Shown: positions 18,894 to 29,230, numbered from the stretch's first letter. The stretch is DNA of 64,000 nucleotides from CAWAHD01 sp963781785 (GCA_963781785.1 CAWAHD010000002.1:3410001-3474000); one strand, 5' to 3'. The notes: generated by a model not told the origin, from the letters alone. Numbers and translations are program-made.

Positions 18894-19240
18894 ATGGTAA
18901 GACACCTGACGACATTGGTCCTGGGCGGAATCTTGGGATCGATGGTCCTGGTGGGCAATGCGGAAGCCTGTCACAAGAACAAGTGCAACGGCGGTTGTCG
19001 AACGACAGTCGTCTGCGCGGCGCCGGTTCCGGCACCCTGCGTCCAGCCCGTGGCGTACTGCAAGCCCGTTCGTTGCGCAAGCCGGTGGTGGCGAAGTCGT
19101 GCGCACCCAGGATCAGACTGTGCTGCAAGCTCAGCTTGCCGAAGTTCTGCCACAGGAAGTGCGCCCCGCCGACCCCCGTCTGCTACGCCGTGGCAGCCCC
19201 CGTCACCTATCCCACCCCCCAGGCTTCCGCTCAGCACTGA
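18894..19240 (+). CDS. Small secreted Cys-rich protein (frameshift near 19080)
   Basis: ATG 18894 has AAGGAG at good spacing. A signal peptide follows (LTTLVLGGILGSMVLVGNAEA), then a Cys-rich mature part: CHKNKCNGGCRTTVVC, CVQPVAYCKPVRC. In the first frame it degenerates after about residue 60. One frame over it continues naturally as KPVVAKSCAPRIRLCC, KCAPPTPVCYAV, ending at 19240. A single missing A near 19079-19081 (GCAAAG to GCAAG) restores a ~115-residue protein with regularly spaced cysteines. Likely disulfide-rich and exported; no named family recognised. Confidence 0.7.
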
Positions 19241-19377
19241 GTGCCGCTTCAGCCCCTTACCCTCCGAATCTCGCGACGGCATCCTGGCACAGGCCGGCGT
19301 GACGAGTAAAACCTGTGAAGCAGTCCGGTCGGGCGAAGAGGGACTTGGTGTCGCGCCCGATCGGAATGTTTCTGCTG

Positions 19378-21672
19378 TCATCGGCGGCGAGTCTCCTCGA
19401 GGCGCTCGTACTCGCTGAACGGGAAGATCCAGACCAGGGCCACGCCCAGCTTGGTGACGGTGTAGGCCGGCCGGCCCTCCCCGACGAGCGTCCGGTCTCC
19501 CCTCGAGAACGACCCCGGCCGGTTCTGCATCACGATCCATTGCGCTTGGCCAACCCCATCGATGTGTTCCAGTTGCCGAGGCAGTTCGCCAATCCGACGC
19601 AGATAGAGCCAGGATTGCGGGAACGTGCTAAACGCAATCGTCCGCCCCGGTGCTGTGTGCTCGGCAAGCCAGCGGCGTGCCTCCGGGCTGAGGGCGTCCC
19701 AGTAGTACGTGGGCTCCATTCCCAGAGCCGTCGCCCCCGGGAGACCTGCGACAATCGGGCTGAAGTACGACAGCGGCACCGGCATCATCACGATGATGCT
19801 CACCGCGCCCTCCAGGAGCGCCGCGGTAACCATTACCTTGGCCCAGCGCTTCCAAACCTCCAGCAGGAATCGCGCGCCCAACCCGGACAGAAGCGCCAGC
19901 ATGCCGAACGCGGGCAGGAAGAGCCTTACGCCATCATGGCCCGGTGTGTGCGGCAGCGCACGGAGAATCATCAAGAAGACCCAGTGCCCGGCAATCAGAA
20001 CTCCGATTGACTCGCTTCGCCAGTGTCTCAGGGCTCTCCCGAGTCCGAGACCGGCCATCATCAGAAACCCGACCGGCGTCACGAGCAACGTCCAGACCAA
20101 GGTGTTGTACCACGGGAGCGACTGCTTGGGGGTATCGTAGACCGTCCCCAGGAATCGGATCTTGATTGGTATCGTTTTGCCGCGGCCCAGGTTCGAATCC
20201 AGGAACCGAACGACTCCGCTGACCGGTTCGCTCCACCAGGGGGGCATGAGAGCGAAAAGCACGACAAAAGCGATCAACAGGCCGACGGCCAGCGTTTTCA
20301 GGCCTTGCCGGCTGCGATACAGGCCCGTCCAGGCCAGGAACGGCAGTGGAACAAACCATCCGGTCAGCTTGGTTGCGGCGGCGCAGCCGAGGACGATCCC
20401 GAAAACCACACTCGGCAGCCAGCGGATCCGGTGACCCGAGGAGCTGGATTCCGGCGCAGCGGCCTGGGCGAAAACGATGACGGACAGGACCCAGAGCGAC
20501 GTCAACAAGCCGTCATAAGAGGCATAGTGCCCATGGCCGAAGAGATTCGGCTGAAGAACCCAGCTCCCCGCGGCCAGCACCGCCGGCCAGAGACCCCACC
20601 GGGTAACTGAGAAAAAGAAGACGACGCCGGCCGTCAGGGAAAAAAACAGGATTGGCCCCAGGCGCGCTCGCGGCAAGTCTTGCCACGACGGAGCCAGCAA
20701 ATCACCAATCAGCCCGACCAGAGCATAGAACGGAGGATGGCCGTGCGGCTCTTCGCGCGCAAACGGCCAGAACCACACCAGCACGTCGTGGTCGAAGAGC
20801 AGCTTCGTGCGCGTATCAAGCTGAGAAGGGCGGGGCGGGGGGGTGGCAGCGTCCCGCTGAACCAGGTCTTCGTCGAGTGGCAGCGGCCGCCACTCGGCCG
20901 CAAACCGGGTGGGGTCGCGCAGGCCCCGAAACCAGTCCCGGAGCCGCTGTTCTCGGCCGAGGGTGTATCCCTCGTCCCAGCCGATGGCCATCCGCGGCTC
21001 GGTTGCCAGCATGAGGAGCATGGTGACAACAAAGACGCCGACACTGCCCAGCAGTGCTCTGGCCCGGGCCTTCGACATTCCCGCAACGTAAGACAACGCT
21101 GACGATTCCGGCGGGCTCTCTGACGCTCGCCCACCATCAGGTTCTCGCCTTGCAGTTCGGGTCAGATCTCGGCGGTGGCGAGGCTCGGCGCTCTGCGTGC
21201 TCGCGGCTGGCTCGGTCTCCGCCGAACGAATGAGGGCGATCTCCGCACAGTTTGGAAACGACGGGCACCGTACGCATTCGCTCCAGATCCGCTGCGGCAG
21301 CTCGGACTTATCGATCTGCCGGTAGCCGCAGCGCTCGAAAAACCCGGTTGCGTTCGTGAGGGCGAAGACCGACGTGACCTCGAGCTCACGGGCCAATTCC
21401 CAGCAGGCCTCGACCAGGTGCCGGCCTACGCCCATCCCCTGCACGTGCTCGGCCACCGCCAGGCATCGAATCTCGGACAAGTCTTCCCAGAATACGTGCA
21501 GAGCCGCACATCCAACAACTTGGTTGTCGGCGTCGACCGCCACGAAAAACTCGCGAATCGACTCGTAAAGCTCTGCGAGCGACCGGCGGATCATCAACCC
21601 TCGGTCAGCGTACACCCGAACCTGTTGGTAAATGCCGGGGACATCACCAACGCGCGCGGGACGAATGGTCAA
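19378..21672 (-). CDS. ArgA-type GNAT acetyltransferase fused to PMT/ArnT-like membrane glycosyltransferase
   Basis: The likely start is TTG 21672 (GGGAGG upstream); the frame extends to 21744. Residues 1-150 are a GNAT domain close to short N-acetylglutamate-synthase-like proteins (IRCLAVAEHVQGMGVGRHLVE, then GFFERCGYRQIDKSELP and a Cys-rich WSECVRCPSFPNC tail). A ~50-residue low-complexity linker follows, then a complete ~560-residue transferase: the first helix starts near ATG 21078 (MSKARARALLG), the first loop has IGWDEGYTLGRE, and later NLFGHGHYASYDG and GHDGVRLFLP. It is a paralogue of the 6009-8488 gene. It may be one fused protein, or two genes whose separating stop was lost to an indel. 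Confidence 0.75.
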   Translation of the reverse strand: MTIRPARVGDVPGIYQQVRVYADRGLMIRRSLAELYESIREFFVAVDADNQVVGCAALHVFWEDLSEIRCLAVAEHVQGMGVGRHLVEACWELARELEVTSVFALTNATGFFERCGYRQIDKSELPQRIWSECVRCPSFPNCAEIALIRSAETEPAASTQSAEPRHRRDLTRTARREPDGGRASESPPESSALSYVAGMSKARARALLGSVGVFVVTMLLMLATEPRMAIGWDEGYTLGREQRLRDWFRGLRDPTRFAAEWRPLPLDEDLVQRDAATPPPRPSQLDTRTKLLFDHDVLVWFWPFAREEPHGHPPFYALVGLIGDLLAPSWQDLPRARLGPILFFSLTAGVVFFFSVTRWGLWPAVLAAGSWVLQPNLFGHGHYASYDGLLTSLWVLSVIVFAQAAAPESSSSGHRIRWLPSVVFGIVLGCAAATKLTGWFVPLPFLAWTGLYRSRQGLKTLAVGLLIAFVVLFALMPPWWSEPVSGVVRFLDSNLGRGKTIPIKIRFLGTVYDTPKQSLPWYNTLVWTLLVTPVGFLMMAGLGLGRALRHWRSESIGVLIAGHWVFLMILRALPHTPGHDGVRLFLPAFGMLALLSGLGARFLLEVWKRWAKVMVTAALLEGAVSIIVMMPVPLSYFSPIVAGLPGATALGMEPTYYWDALSPEARRWLAEHTAPGRTIAFSTFPQSWLYLRRIGELPRQLEHIDGVGQAQWIVMQNRPGSFSRGDRTLVGEGRPAYTVTKLGVALVWIFPFSEYERLEETRRR

Positions 21673-21883
21673 TCGAGGAACCTCCCTGGCCCGGCATCCT
21701 GCGCCGGTCCCCTTGACGGGGAATCTGCCGTAACATTTAGGCAAACTGTGTCTTGTGAATTCCGCACTCTCTCGGCCAATTCACCATTGTAGATGGCCCG
21801 AGTCGAGAATCAAGATTTGGGCCTTTTCGAATGGGCCAGGATCGGGACGTGGACGGGTGGCAGATGTTGGGTGGAGCGTGGTG

Positions 21884-22562
21884 TCAGCGAGACAGGGTTG
21901 GCGTGGCTGACGTGTCGAGGCCCGCCGTGACGTCTCGGTGGTCATCGTGGGGGGCGTGTGACTGCTCTCGCCGGAGAGGAAGAACCCGGTTTTCGTAGAA
22001 CGAGACCATGTGCCGGTAGTCCGGACCATGCTTTACCTTGACCAGCCCGACCGAGCGGTCGATCTCGTCAGCGGCTTGGGTGAGCGTCCAGCCGCAGTAT
22101 TTGGTCCGATAGGCGATTTGAACCATCGACGTGCGGTTCAGCCCATGGTGGCAGTGAAAGTACACCGGGTAGTTCTTGGGCTCGGCCAGCACAGCGGCAG
22201 CCTGGTCGAGCAGGTCGGAAATGGCATCTTCGGCCGCGCGGTCGTTGGTGCCGCGGTTATCGACGATGGGAATATGCACCCAGTTGACGCCGAGATCGGC
22301 GGCCAGCTTTCGCTCCTGGACGCAGAGATAATGATCCGGCGGATGGGCCAGGGCCAGCACGGTCTTGATCTTGTGGTCGTGAACGATCGCACGCATTGGC
22401 CAGGGCTTCTGCCAGGCGCCGCGGAAGATCCTGTGCGGCTCGACCGTCACGAATTGACTGGGAAAGACATAATCATGACCATGCCGCCACAGTCTGTTGG
22501 GCGGCGATGCCCGCCACTCCGATCGAGAGCACTCGGCGAATCCAGACACGCCGGTTGATCAT
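21884..22562 (-). CDS. Tyrosine/dual-specificity phosphatase-like protein with N-terminal signal (probable frameshift near 22482)
   Basis: The phosphatase core has the CX5R loop FHCHHGLNRTSM and a candidate general acid in IVDNRGTND, in the usual order, so it is probably an active Cys-dependent phosphatase. The core frame runs up to 22549 but begins with unconvincing sequence. One frame over, ATG 22562 with GGGAG upstream encodes MINRRVWIRRVLSIGVAGIAA, a signal peptide or membrane anchor. Two missing bases near 22480-22488 (GGCGGC-ATGG) would join them. Predicted location: envelope. Downstream of no obvious operon partner. Confidence 0.75.
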
Positions 22563-22951
22563 CGCGCCCATCTCCCGCGGAACGAGACCTCGTATCTCAT
22601 CGTCGTCTTCCTGTTCTTCGCCAGCCGATCGGGCGATGCCCAAAGCGGGGTGGGGGATCGTAGCAGGAGAGCCAATGACCGGCAAGCCGGAACGCGGCTG
22701 GCGAAAATCGTTGAGCCAGGCTAAATCTCATCGCCCGTCCGGCGGCGGTTTCTTGAACGATTCTTCTCCGAATGAGAGCTCGGGTCGTCAAATTCCCGAA
22801 AACCGTTAAGATCCAACCCATACACAACCGAAGACGATCGAGTTCTCTCCTCTTGCGACTCCGGGCGTGCGGCCCAAGAGCTGGAGGAGAAGCAGGCAGC
22901 CACTCCAGGGATCAATCCGGTCCCCGACCCCGAGATTGGAATTCATTGCTC

Positions 22952-24442
22952 ATGATGCCCGTTCACCCCCGGCAGGCCGGATCGCTTATGATGGATCGTG
23001 GGCACATGGTCTCGCTAATGCACCAGCTAGAGGAGCCGGCCTTGTCGACGCGCAACGACCGCCCCAGTGGTCCGATCTCACGAATCGTGGGCGTGTACCA
23101 GATGGTGCTGCGGCGCACGCTCGAGCACTTTTTTCCGGACGCGATGCTGGACGTCGCCGGCGATCGGAGCATCATCGACTGGGACGGCTCCGCGGATGAG
23201 ACGTACTACCGGCTCATCGACGACCCGGACGGCCTGAGTGTCGATATCGAGTGGCTGGGAACCCGGTCTGGCGTTCCAGCCGGGCAACCCATCGCCCCTC
23301 CTGTCGACGCGAGCGCCACATGGTCGCGGTGATCGTGGGGGCGATCGACCTCCGATTCCGCGGGCTCTTCAATCAAGAGTTGTCTCATCGCCTCGATCGT
23401 TTTCAATATCAGACGGAAGACCTGATCGTCGCAGACTTTCTCGATACGGTCGCCCATCACCGGATCCCCGCCGTCCTCGAGGCGCTCCGGGTGGCCGCAC
23501 TTTCGACCTACGAGAACCGCAGGGTCTCCACCGGGGCACTTCTCCTGGGCACCGAGCACGACCCGGCGGCGCCAGCCTACAGAAACCTGGAGGGCGCTCC
23601 CAGCTTCACCGCTCGCTTGACGGCGATCAAAGGTTTTCACCGGCTCTGCGACGGGGTGCGAACGGTGTTCCTGGTCGACCGTCAGGGTGACCTCGCGCGA
23701 CTGATCGACGTCGCCCGCTGGGCCGAAGCCACTCAAGGGACCGAGCCTCTCGTCCATCCTTGCCCCCAGCCCTACGTCAACCACGCCAAGGCCACGCGCT
23801 CCGGCGGGCACGTCTGCCTGGTCTTGACCCCCAGCCAGGAGATCAAGGTCTTCGCCGAGGGAACCTTGATGTTCAGCTTCAGCCACGCTCGGTGGCGGCT
23901 GCTCGACATCCCCACCAAGTTCGCCGTCTGGTGCGAGGCGGTCGGCCGCTGCGGCTGGCGTGATCTCGCGTTGTCGATCTTCCAGGCAGCCCTCAACCTG
24001 GGCGAGTCGCGGCAGGGAGCCCTCTTCGTCGTACTCCGCGATCCCGTGAACTCGATCCCGCAGCTCATCGCCCCGGCTGACCAAATCGCGGCGGAGGCCG
24101 GTCGGCGACGATCCCCAGGACCCCGAGAATCTCTCACCCAGGCACGCCAAGCGAGCCCTCCATCATGTCGTGCGGGGAATGCAGCTGGCCGATCTCGAGC
24201 CATCGGTACTGGAGGCCATCGCCTGCCTGGACGGTGCCGTCGTGACGGACCATGACGGGCCATTGATCACCTTCGGCGCGATCTTGCGGATCGCTCCGGA
24301 GTCCCTCGAGCTGGGCCGGGCGGTCCAGGGCGCGCGCACCTTGGCCGGCCTTGCCGCCTCGCTCCACGGACCCGTCATCAAGGTCAGTGAAGATGGCTAC
24401 TTGACCATGTTCCTCAAGGGCCGGCGGGTCTGGGACCTGTGA
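22952..24442 (+). CDS. DisA_N-like (diadenylate-cyclase-type) protein with N-terminal sensor region (two frameshifts)
   Basis: Three frames join into one ~495-residue protein. Part 1 (22952-~23310) ends in DGLSVDIEWL and VDA. Part 2 continues MVAVIVGAIDLRFRGLFNQE, FHRLCDGVRTVFLVDRQGD and GGHVCLVLTPSQEIKVFAEG. Part 3 (after ~24104) reads DDPQDPENLSP, then LDGAVVTDHDGPLITFGAI and GARTLAGLAAS...IKVSEDGYLTMF. The last segment resembles a DisA_N domain: DGA is intact, while the RHR motif is reduced to ART. The architecture recalls the sensor-linked DAC proteins (DACNV type), from memory. If active it makes c-di-AMP; the changed RHR motif leaves activity doubtful. Missing bases near 23310 (-1) and 24104 (-2) explain the frames. 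Confidence 0.7.
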
Positions 24443-24584
24443 GCCCGCAAGTCACAAGACGTCAGGCTCGAAAGCCTGACCTACGGCCGGCGCGTCTGTG
24501 ACCTGTGAGCCTGCAACCCGCGACACAAGACGTCAGGCTGGAAAGCCTGACCTACGGCCGCCGCGTCTGCGACCTGTGAGTCTG
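24421..24584 (+). repeat. Three direct copies of the upstream gene's 3' end, separated by REP-like hairpins
   Basis: The final codons and stop of the preceding gene (GGCCGGCGGGTCTGGGACC, ending at 24442) recur at about 24485-24508 and 24556-24578. Each copy is followed or preceded by a perfect hairpin GTCAGGCT-NGAA-AGCCTGAC (24461-24480 and 24532-24551). The palindrome type is common in Isosphaeraceae intergenic DNA. Only the first copy belongs to the gene. Confidence 0.85.
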
Positions 24585-25637
24585 TCAGATGGTCTCCATG
24601 ATCTTCTTGAGCACCGCCTCCGGCGGCCGCAGCGACTCGTCAGGCAAGAGCGCCAGTGGGGCGGGGGTCATGTTCTGAATGGTCACGAAGTCGCGGCGCT
24701 TGGAATCGACGTAGATCAATCCCGTGAGGAACTCGTTGTTTCGCTGGCTCTCGTCGAGCAGCTTGAGCGCCGAGACCCGGTTGGTGACATCGTGCTCTTC
24801 ATGGTGCAGCGCCTTGAGGGTGATCCACGAACCGTCATGGAGCTGCACGCGGGTTGTCTGGCCGGCCTTTTGCTCGACCTCGATCTCGGGCAGCCGGGGC
24901 ACGAAGCCCACCTCGTGGAGCTGCTCTTCGTGTTCCTTGGCCCAGTCCCAGCTCTTGGTCGAGCCGTCGAAGTCATTGAAGGTGACGCACGGGCTGATGA
25001 TGTCGAGCACCGAGGTCCCCTTGTGCTTGAGCGCGGCCTTCAGGAGCGGAACCATTTGTTTCTTGTCGCCGGCGAACGACCGCGCCACAAACGACGCTCC
25101 CCCCACGATGGCCTCGGCGCACATGTCGAACGGAGGGACCTCGTTGGCCTCTCCGGTCGGGCGCCGCAGATGCTGGTTCAGGTCGGCCGTTGCCGAGAAT
25201 TGACCCTTCGTCAGTCCGTAACAGCCGTTGTTCTCGATGATGTAAACAATCGCCAGATTGCGGCGGCAGACGTGCTTGAACTGTCCCATTCCGATGTTGG
25301 CCGTGTCGCCGTCGCCGCTGATGCCGATACATAGCAGCTTGGAGTTGGCCACCAGGGCCCCGGTCGCCACCGACGGCATGCGGCCGTGCAGGGCGTTGAA
25401 CCCGTGGCTGGACTGAAGCAGGTATGCCGGCGTCTTGCTCGAGCAGCCGATGCCGCTCAGCTTGATCGTGGCGTACGGATTGACGCCGATCGACTTGCAG
25501 GCTTCGATCAAGTAACTGGTGATGCTGTTGTGGCCGCAGCCCTTGCACAATGTCGACGGCAGCCCTTGAAAGGCCAAGGTCGGCAGCATGAACGACTGGC
25601 CGTTGGACTGCACCTGGATCATCGCTTCACTGGCCAT
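24585..25637 (-). CDS. korB: 2-oxoacid:ferredoxin oxidoreductase, beta subunit
   Basis: Thiamine-diphosphate-binding subunit of a 2-oxoglutarate/2-oxoacid ferredoxin oxidoreductase. It oxidatively decarboxylates a 2-oxoacid to acyl-CoA with reduction of ferredoxin, in the cytoplasm. Seen: CKGCGHNSI near the start, GIGCSSKTPAYL, and the ThDP/Mg motif GISGDGDTANIGMGQFKHV ending in IIENNGCYGLTKGQ. About 350 residues, full length for KorB. ATG 25637 is chosen over the TTG two codons earlier. It follows the alpha subunit by about 100 bp on the same strand, as expected for korAB. Pyruvate versus 2-oxoglutarate preference is not certain. Confidence 0.92.
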   Translation of the reverse strand: MASEAMIQVQSNGQSFMLPTLAFQGLPSTLCKGCGHNSITSYLIEACKSIGVNPYATIKLSGIGCSSKTPAYLLQSSHGFNALHGRMPSVATGALVANSKLLCIGISGDGDTANIGMGQFKHVCRRNLAIVYIIENNGCYGLTKGQFSATADLNQHLRRPTGEANEVPPFDMCAEAIVGGASFVARSFAGDKKQMVPLLKAALKHKGTSVLDIISPCVTFNDFDGSTKSWDWAKEHEEQLHEVGFVPRLPEIEVEQKAGQTTRVQLHDGSWITLKALHHEEHDVTNRVSALKLLDESQRNNEFLTGLIYVDSKRRDFVTIQNMTPAPLALLPDESLRPPEAVLKKIMETI

Positions 25638-25735
25638 GGTCAAAGCGCCTCAAATGATGGATTGACTTCAACATAAAAACACATCGATGTCATTTTGCTG
25701 TTCAGCCGGCGATCGGCCCGACGGGAGCTCCCGGT

Positions 25736-27692
25736 TTATTCTGCCGAGAGGTGCTCGTCATGAGGTACCGGCGGATTGTCGCTCTCGACGTCGCCGGTGG
25801 GCCATCCCGGCCCCGACGGGTTCTTTTCCCAGCCGAGAATGGGCCGCACGATGTTCTGGGCGGCGATCGGCGTCCCGTTGTAATGAGTGATCGGAATTAA
25901 CCGGTCGGCTAGCGCGCCGTTCAAGGTCGACTTCAGGATCGAGGTGAGCTGGGCGTCGCGGTTCTGCTCGACGACGTAAACCCGCTGGTGCGCGCTCGAC
26001 GAATCGCCGGACTTGGTCGCTCAGGGGCAGCGCACGGATCCGGCAGTAGGAAAACGAGATTCCCTGGTCGCGAAGCAGGTCGCGGGCCTCGACGACTGCC
26101 CAGTGGGTGCCGCCGTAGGCGATCAGCCCGACCGACGTGCTGGGCACGCTGTCGATCACGGGCGGCGGCAGCGCCTGGCGGGCCGTCTCGAGCTTGCGCG
26201 CCAGCCGGTCCAGGTTTTTCTTCCAGTCCTCGGGACGTTCGCTGTAGCCCGACTTTTCGTTGTGGCCTGTGCCCCGGGTAAAGTAGGCCGATAACGGGTG
26301 CTCGGTGCCCGGTATCGTGCGGTAGCAGACGCCGTCGCCGTCGACGTCCTTGTAGCGCTCGAACTGCCCGAGCCGCTGGAGGTCCTCGGCGTTCAGCACC
26401 TTTCCCCGCTGGATCGGCTTGGTGGGATACGGGAACGGGTCGCTGAGCCAGAGGTTCATGCCCAGGTCGAGGTCCGTCGCCATGAATACGGGAGTTTGAA
26501 ACTGCTGAGCCAGGTCGAGGGCCTCGATGGTCAACTCATAACATTCTTCGACCGAACCGGGAATCAAGACGATGTGTCGCGTGTCGCCGTGGCCCAGAAT
26601 GTGGAGCTTCAGGATGTCTCCCTGGCTGGTCCGCGTGGGCAGGCCCGTGCTCGGGCCCATCCGCTGGACGTCGATGATCACGACCGGGATCTCGGCAAAA
26701 TACGCCAGGCCGACAAACTCGGCCATGAGCGAGATCCCCGGTCCAGCCGTGGCTGTCATCGCACGCGCCCCGGCCCAGCCTGCACCGATGGCCATGCCGA
26801 TGGCTGCCAGCTCATCCTCGGCCTGCACGACCGCGAACGTACGCGTGCCATCCGGATTGACTCGGTGTTTTTTGAGGAATTCCTCGGCGTATTCTGCCAG
26901 ACTGCTTGATGGCGTGATGGGATACCACGTCAAGACGCTCGCTCCGCCGAACAAAGCCCCCAGGGCCGACGCTTTGTTCCCCTCGATCAGAATCTTCTGG
27001 CCCTGCATCGGGAGCCGCTTGACCTGGAATGGCAGGTCGGCCGGCAAGTTGGCCGAAGCCCACTCATAGCCGGTGCGTGCGGCATTGATGTTCACCTCGC
27101 CGGCCTTGGCCTTGCGACCGGGAAACTCGCGGCGAATTCCGGCCTCGACCGCCTCGAATTCGATCCGGCAGACCGAGGCCAGAACGCCCACGTAAACCAT
27201 GTTGATGACTTTGCGCAGCTTGTCTCGGTACGACTTGTCGGCCTTGTCGGGAGGATACGCCTTCTCGACGAGCTTCTGGAACGGAACCGGAAAGAACTGA
27301 ACGTCGTTGCGGAGCTGGCTCACATCCACGTCGAAATCGTCGCGGTAGATGCAGATCGATCCCGGTTTGAGCTGGAGCGTGTCGTCCTTGGCGGTCTGTT
27401 CGTTCATGCAGACGAGGATCTGCGGGTCGAGAAGATGCCCGACGTAACCCTTTGCGCTGGCACGGATATGGAACCAGGTGGGCAAGCCCTCGATATTCGA
27501 CGGAAACACGTTCTTGCCACTGCACGGAATCCCCATCTCGTACAAGGCGCGCAGGATGACCAGATTGGCCGACTGGCTCCCCGACCCATTGACGGTTCCG
27601 ACCCGGATCGCCAGATCGTTGATCGTGGGAGCGAAAGTCGCTTGCCCGGCAAGTGCCGGGGCTTCTTCGACCGCGGACAGGGTGGATGGCAT
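25736..27692 (-). CDS. korA: 2-oxoacid:ferredoxin oxidoreductase, alpha subunit with fused gamma domain (frameshift at 25990-25995)
   Basis: From ATG 27692 (AGGA upstream). Residues 20-205 are the gamma/POR domain (NDLAIRVGTVNGSGSQSAN). The alpha core then follows (GASVLTWYPITPSSSLAEY, AEDELAAIGMAIGAGWAGARA, ATAGPGISLMAEF, QGDILKLHILGHGDT). The first frame turns into Arg/Pro-rich nonsense after RRFVERA. Restoring GC in the GCGCGC run at 25990-25995 continues it as HQRVYVVEQNRDAQLTSI and then NGALADRLIPITHYNG to a stop at 25736. Fusion of gamma and alpha is normal for this group. Partner of korB directly downstream. Confidence 0.9.
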
Positions 27693-28051
27693 GTTGTTCC
27701 TCGCGATGAGGGCGGCAGCGACCCCACGTCCCATGCGACCCGCCGGCCAGTGGAAGCCGCCGGTACGTCGCTGAGCCGACTCTCATCCAGTTACAGGAAT
27801 CAGGGCGTGAGTGTCCCTCGTCAGTCGTTTAGTCCATCACATTCCGCCAGGGTTCGCAAGGGGACACCTGTCGCTCGCCGCTCGACACTCCCCGTTACCA
27901 CGCCGGGATGCAAAGGAGGCAACCTCCATTGACACAATTCGTGCAAAGACCTAGCGTGCGGCGGCCGATATCTCCATGAGGGAGATCGTGCGCGAAAATG
28001 GGTGCCGATACCCCCCATGCCCTCGCTCGAGGCCCAAAGGAGTGATCGCCG
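27693..28051. other. Divergent intergenic region between korA and the DegT gene
   Basis: About 360 bases that must hold both promoters. I see no convincing hairpin, repeat or consensus promoter pair, and no gene. Confidence 0.4.
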
Positions 28052-29230
28052 ATGAGCAGCCCGTCGCAATCTGTCGCTGTCCCCGCTCTGAACCTCCGTT
28101 TACAATACCAGGCCATTCGCGACGAGATTGAGCCGGTTTTGCTCCGTCTGTTCGAAAGCCAGATGTTCGTCCTGGGCCCGGAGGTCGACGAGCTTGAGAC
28201 CTCGCTGGCCCACTACTGCGGGGCAGCCCGCGGAATCGGCTGTGCCTCCGGCACCGACGCCCTGATCTTGCCGCTTTTGGCACGCGGTATCGGGCCGGGG
28301 GACGAGGTGATCACCACGCCCTACTCTTTTTTCGCCACCGCGGGCTCGATCTGGCGCACCGGTGCCAAACCAGTCTTCGTCGACATCGAGCCGGATACCT
28401 ACAACATCGACCCGGCGCAGATCGAGGCGGCCATCACACCCCGGACCCGGTCGATCATCCCGGTCCATCTTTACGGCCAAACCGCCGAGATGGATTCGAT
28501 CAACTCGATCGCCCGCAAATATGATCTGTTCGTCCTCGAAGACGCTGCCCAGGCGATCGGTGCGGCTTATAAGGGACGCAACGCAGGCAGCCTGAGCGAC
28601 GCGGCGGCCCTGAGCTTCTATCCCACCAAGAATCTCGGCGGATGCGGCGACGGCGGTATGATCTTGACCGACGATCTCGGGCTCGCCCGCTCACTCTTGC
28701 GGCTGCGGGTGCATGGCATGGAGCCCAAGTACTACCATCACGAGGTGGGCTTCAATTCCCGGCTCGACGCCCTCCAGGCGGCCGTACTCCGGATCAAGCT
28801 TCGGCACCTCGAGGCCTGGACCCAAAAACGCCGTGAGGTTGCAGTCCGCTACCACGGCCTGTTTGAAACTCACCGGCTCACCGATCAGGTCGTTCTGCCT
28901 TGCGAGCGAGCGGGCAACCGGCACGTGTTCAACCAGTACGTCATCCGCGTCCCTGGAACCCTGCGCGATCCGTTGCGGGACCATCTGACTGCGCGACAGA
29001 TCGGCACGGAAATCTACTACCCCGTTCCGCTTCACTTGCAGCCCTGCTTTGTGCCCCTCGGCTATCTCGCCGGCGATTTTCCAAATTCGGAATCAGCCGC
29101 GCGCGAAACTCTCGCCCTGCCGATCTATCCCGAGCTCACCGAAGACCAGCAACGGCTCGTCGTCGCCACGATCCGCCAGTTCCTGGATTCTGCCCGCGGA
29201 GGCCTTGCCCCAGCCGATAAGGCCGCATGA
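28052..29230 (+). CDS. DegT/DnrJ/EryC1/StrS-family PLP-dependent sugar aminotransferase
   Basis: 392 residues, full length. Fold type I aminotransferase features are in order: GCASGTDALILPLLARGI (cofactor phosphate region), TPYSFFATAGSIWRTGAKPVFVDIEPDTYNID, VHLYGQTAEMD, LEDAAQAIGAAYKGR, and the Schiff-base lysine in SFYPTKNLGGCGDGG near residue 193. HHEVGFNSRLDALQAAVL follows. Known role: transfers an amino group to a keto-sugar nucleotide for surface polysaccharide or glycan synthesis, or (in FdtB/WlaRG-type members) a related step. The specific sugar is not predictable. ATG 28052 with GGAG upstream. No sugar-pathway neighbours. Confidence 0.92.
   Translation: MSSPSQSVAVPALNLRLQYQAIRDEIEPVLLRLFESQMFVLGPEVDELETSLAHYCGAARGIGCASGTDALILPLLARGIGPGDEVITTPYSFFATAGSIWRTGAKPVFVDIEPDTYNIDPAQIEAAITPRTRSIIPVHLYGQTAEMDSINSIARKYDLFVLEDAAQAIGAAYKGRNAGSLSDAAALSFYPTKNLGGCGDGGMILTDDLGLARSLLRLRVHGMEPKYYHHEVGFNSRLDALQAAVLRIKLRHLEAWTQKRREVAVRYHGLFETHRLTDQVVLPCERAGNRHVFNQYVIRVPGTLRDPLRDHLTARQIGTEIYYPVPLHLQPCFVPLGYLAGDFPNSESAARETLALPIYPELTEDQQRLVVATIRQFLDSARGGLAPADKAA

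Noticed and set aside
20180..20195. tRNA T-loop (GGTTCGAATCC)
   Set aside because: It lies inside the glycosyltransferase coding region and no cloverleaf can be built around it.
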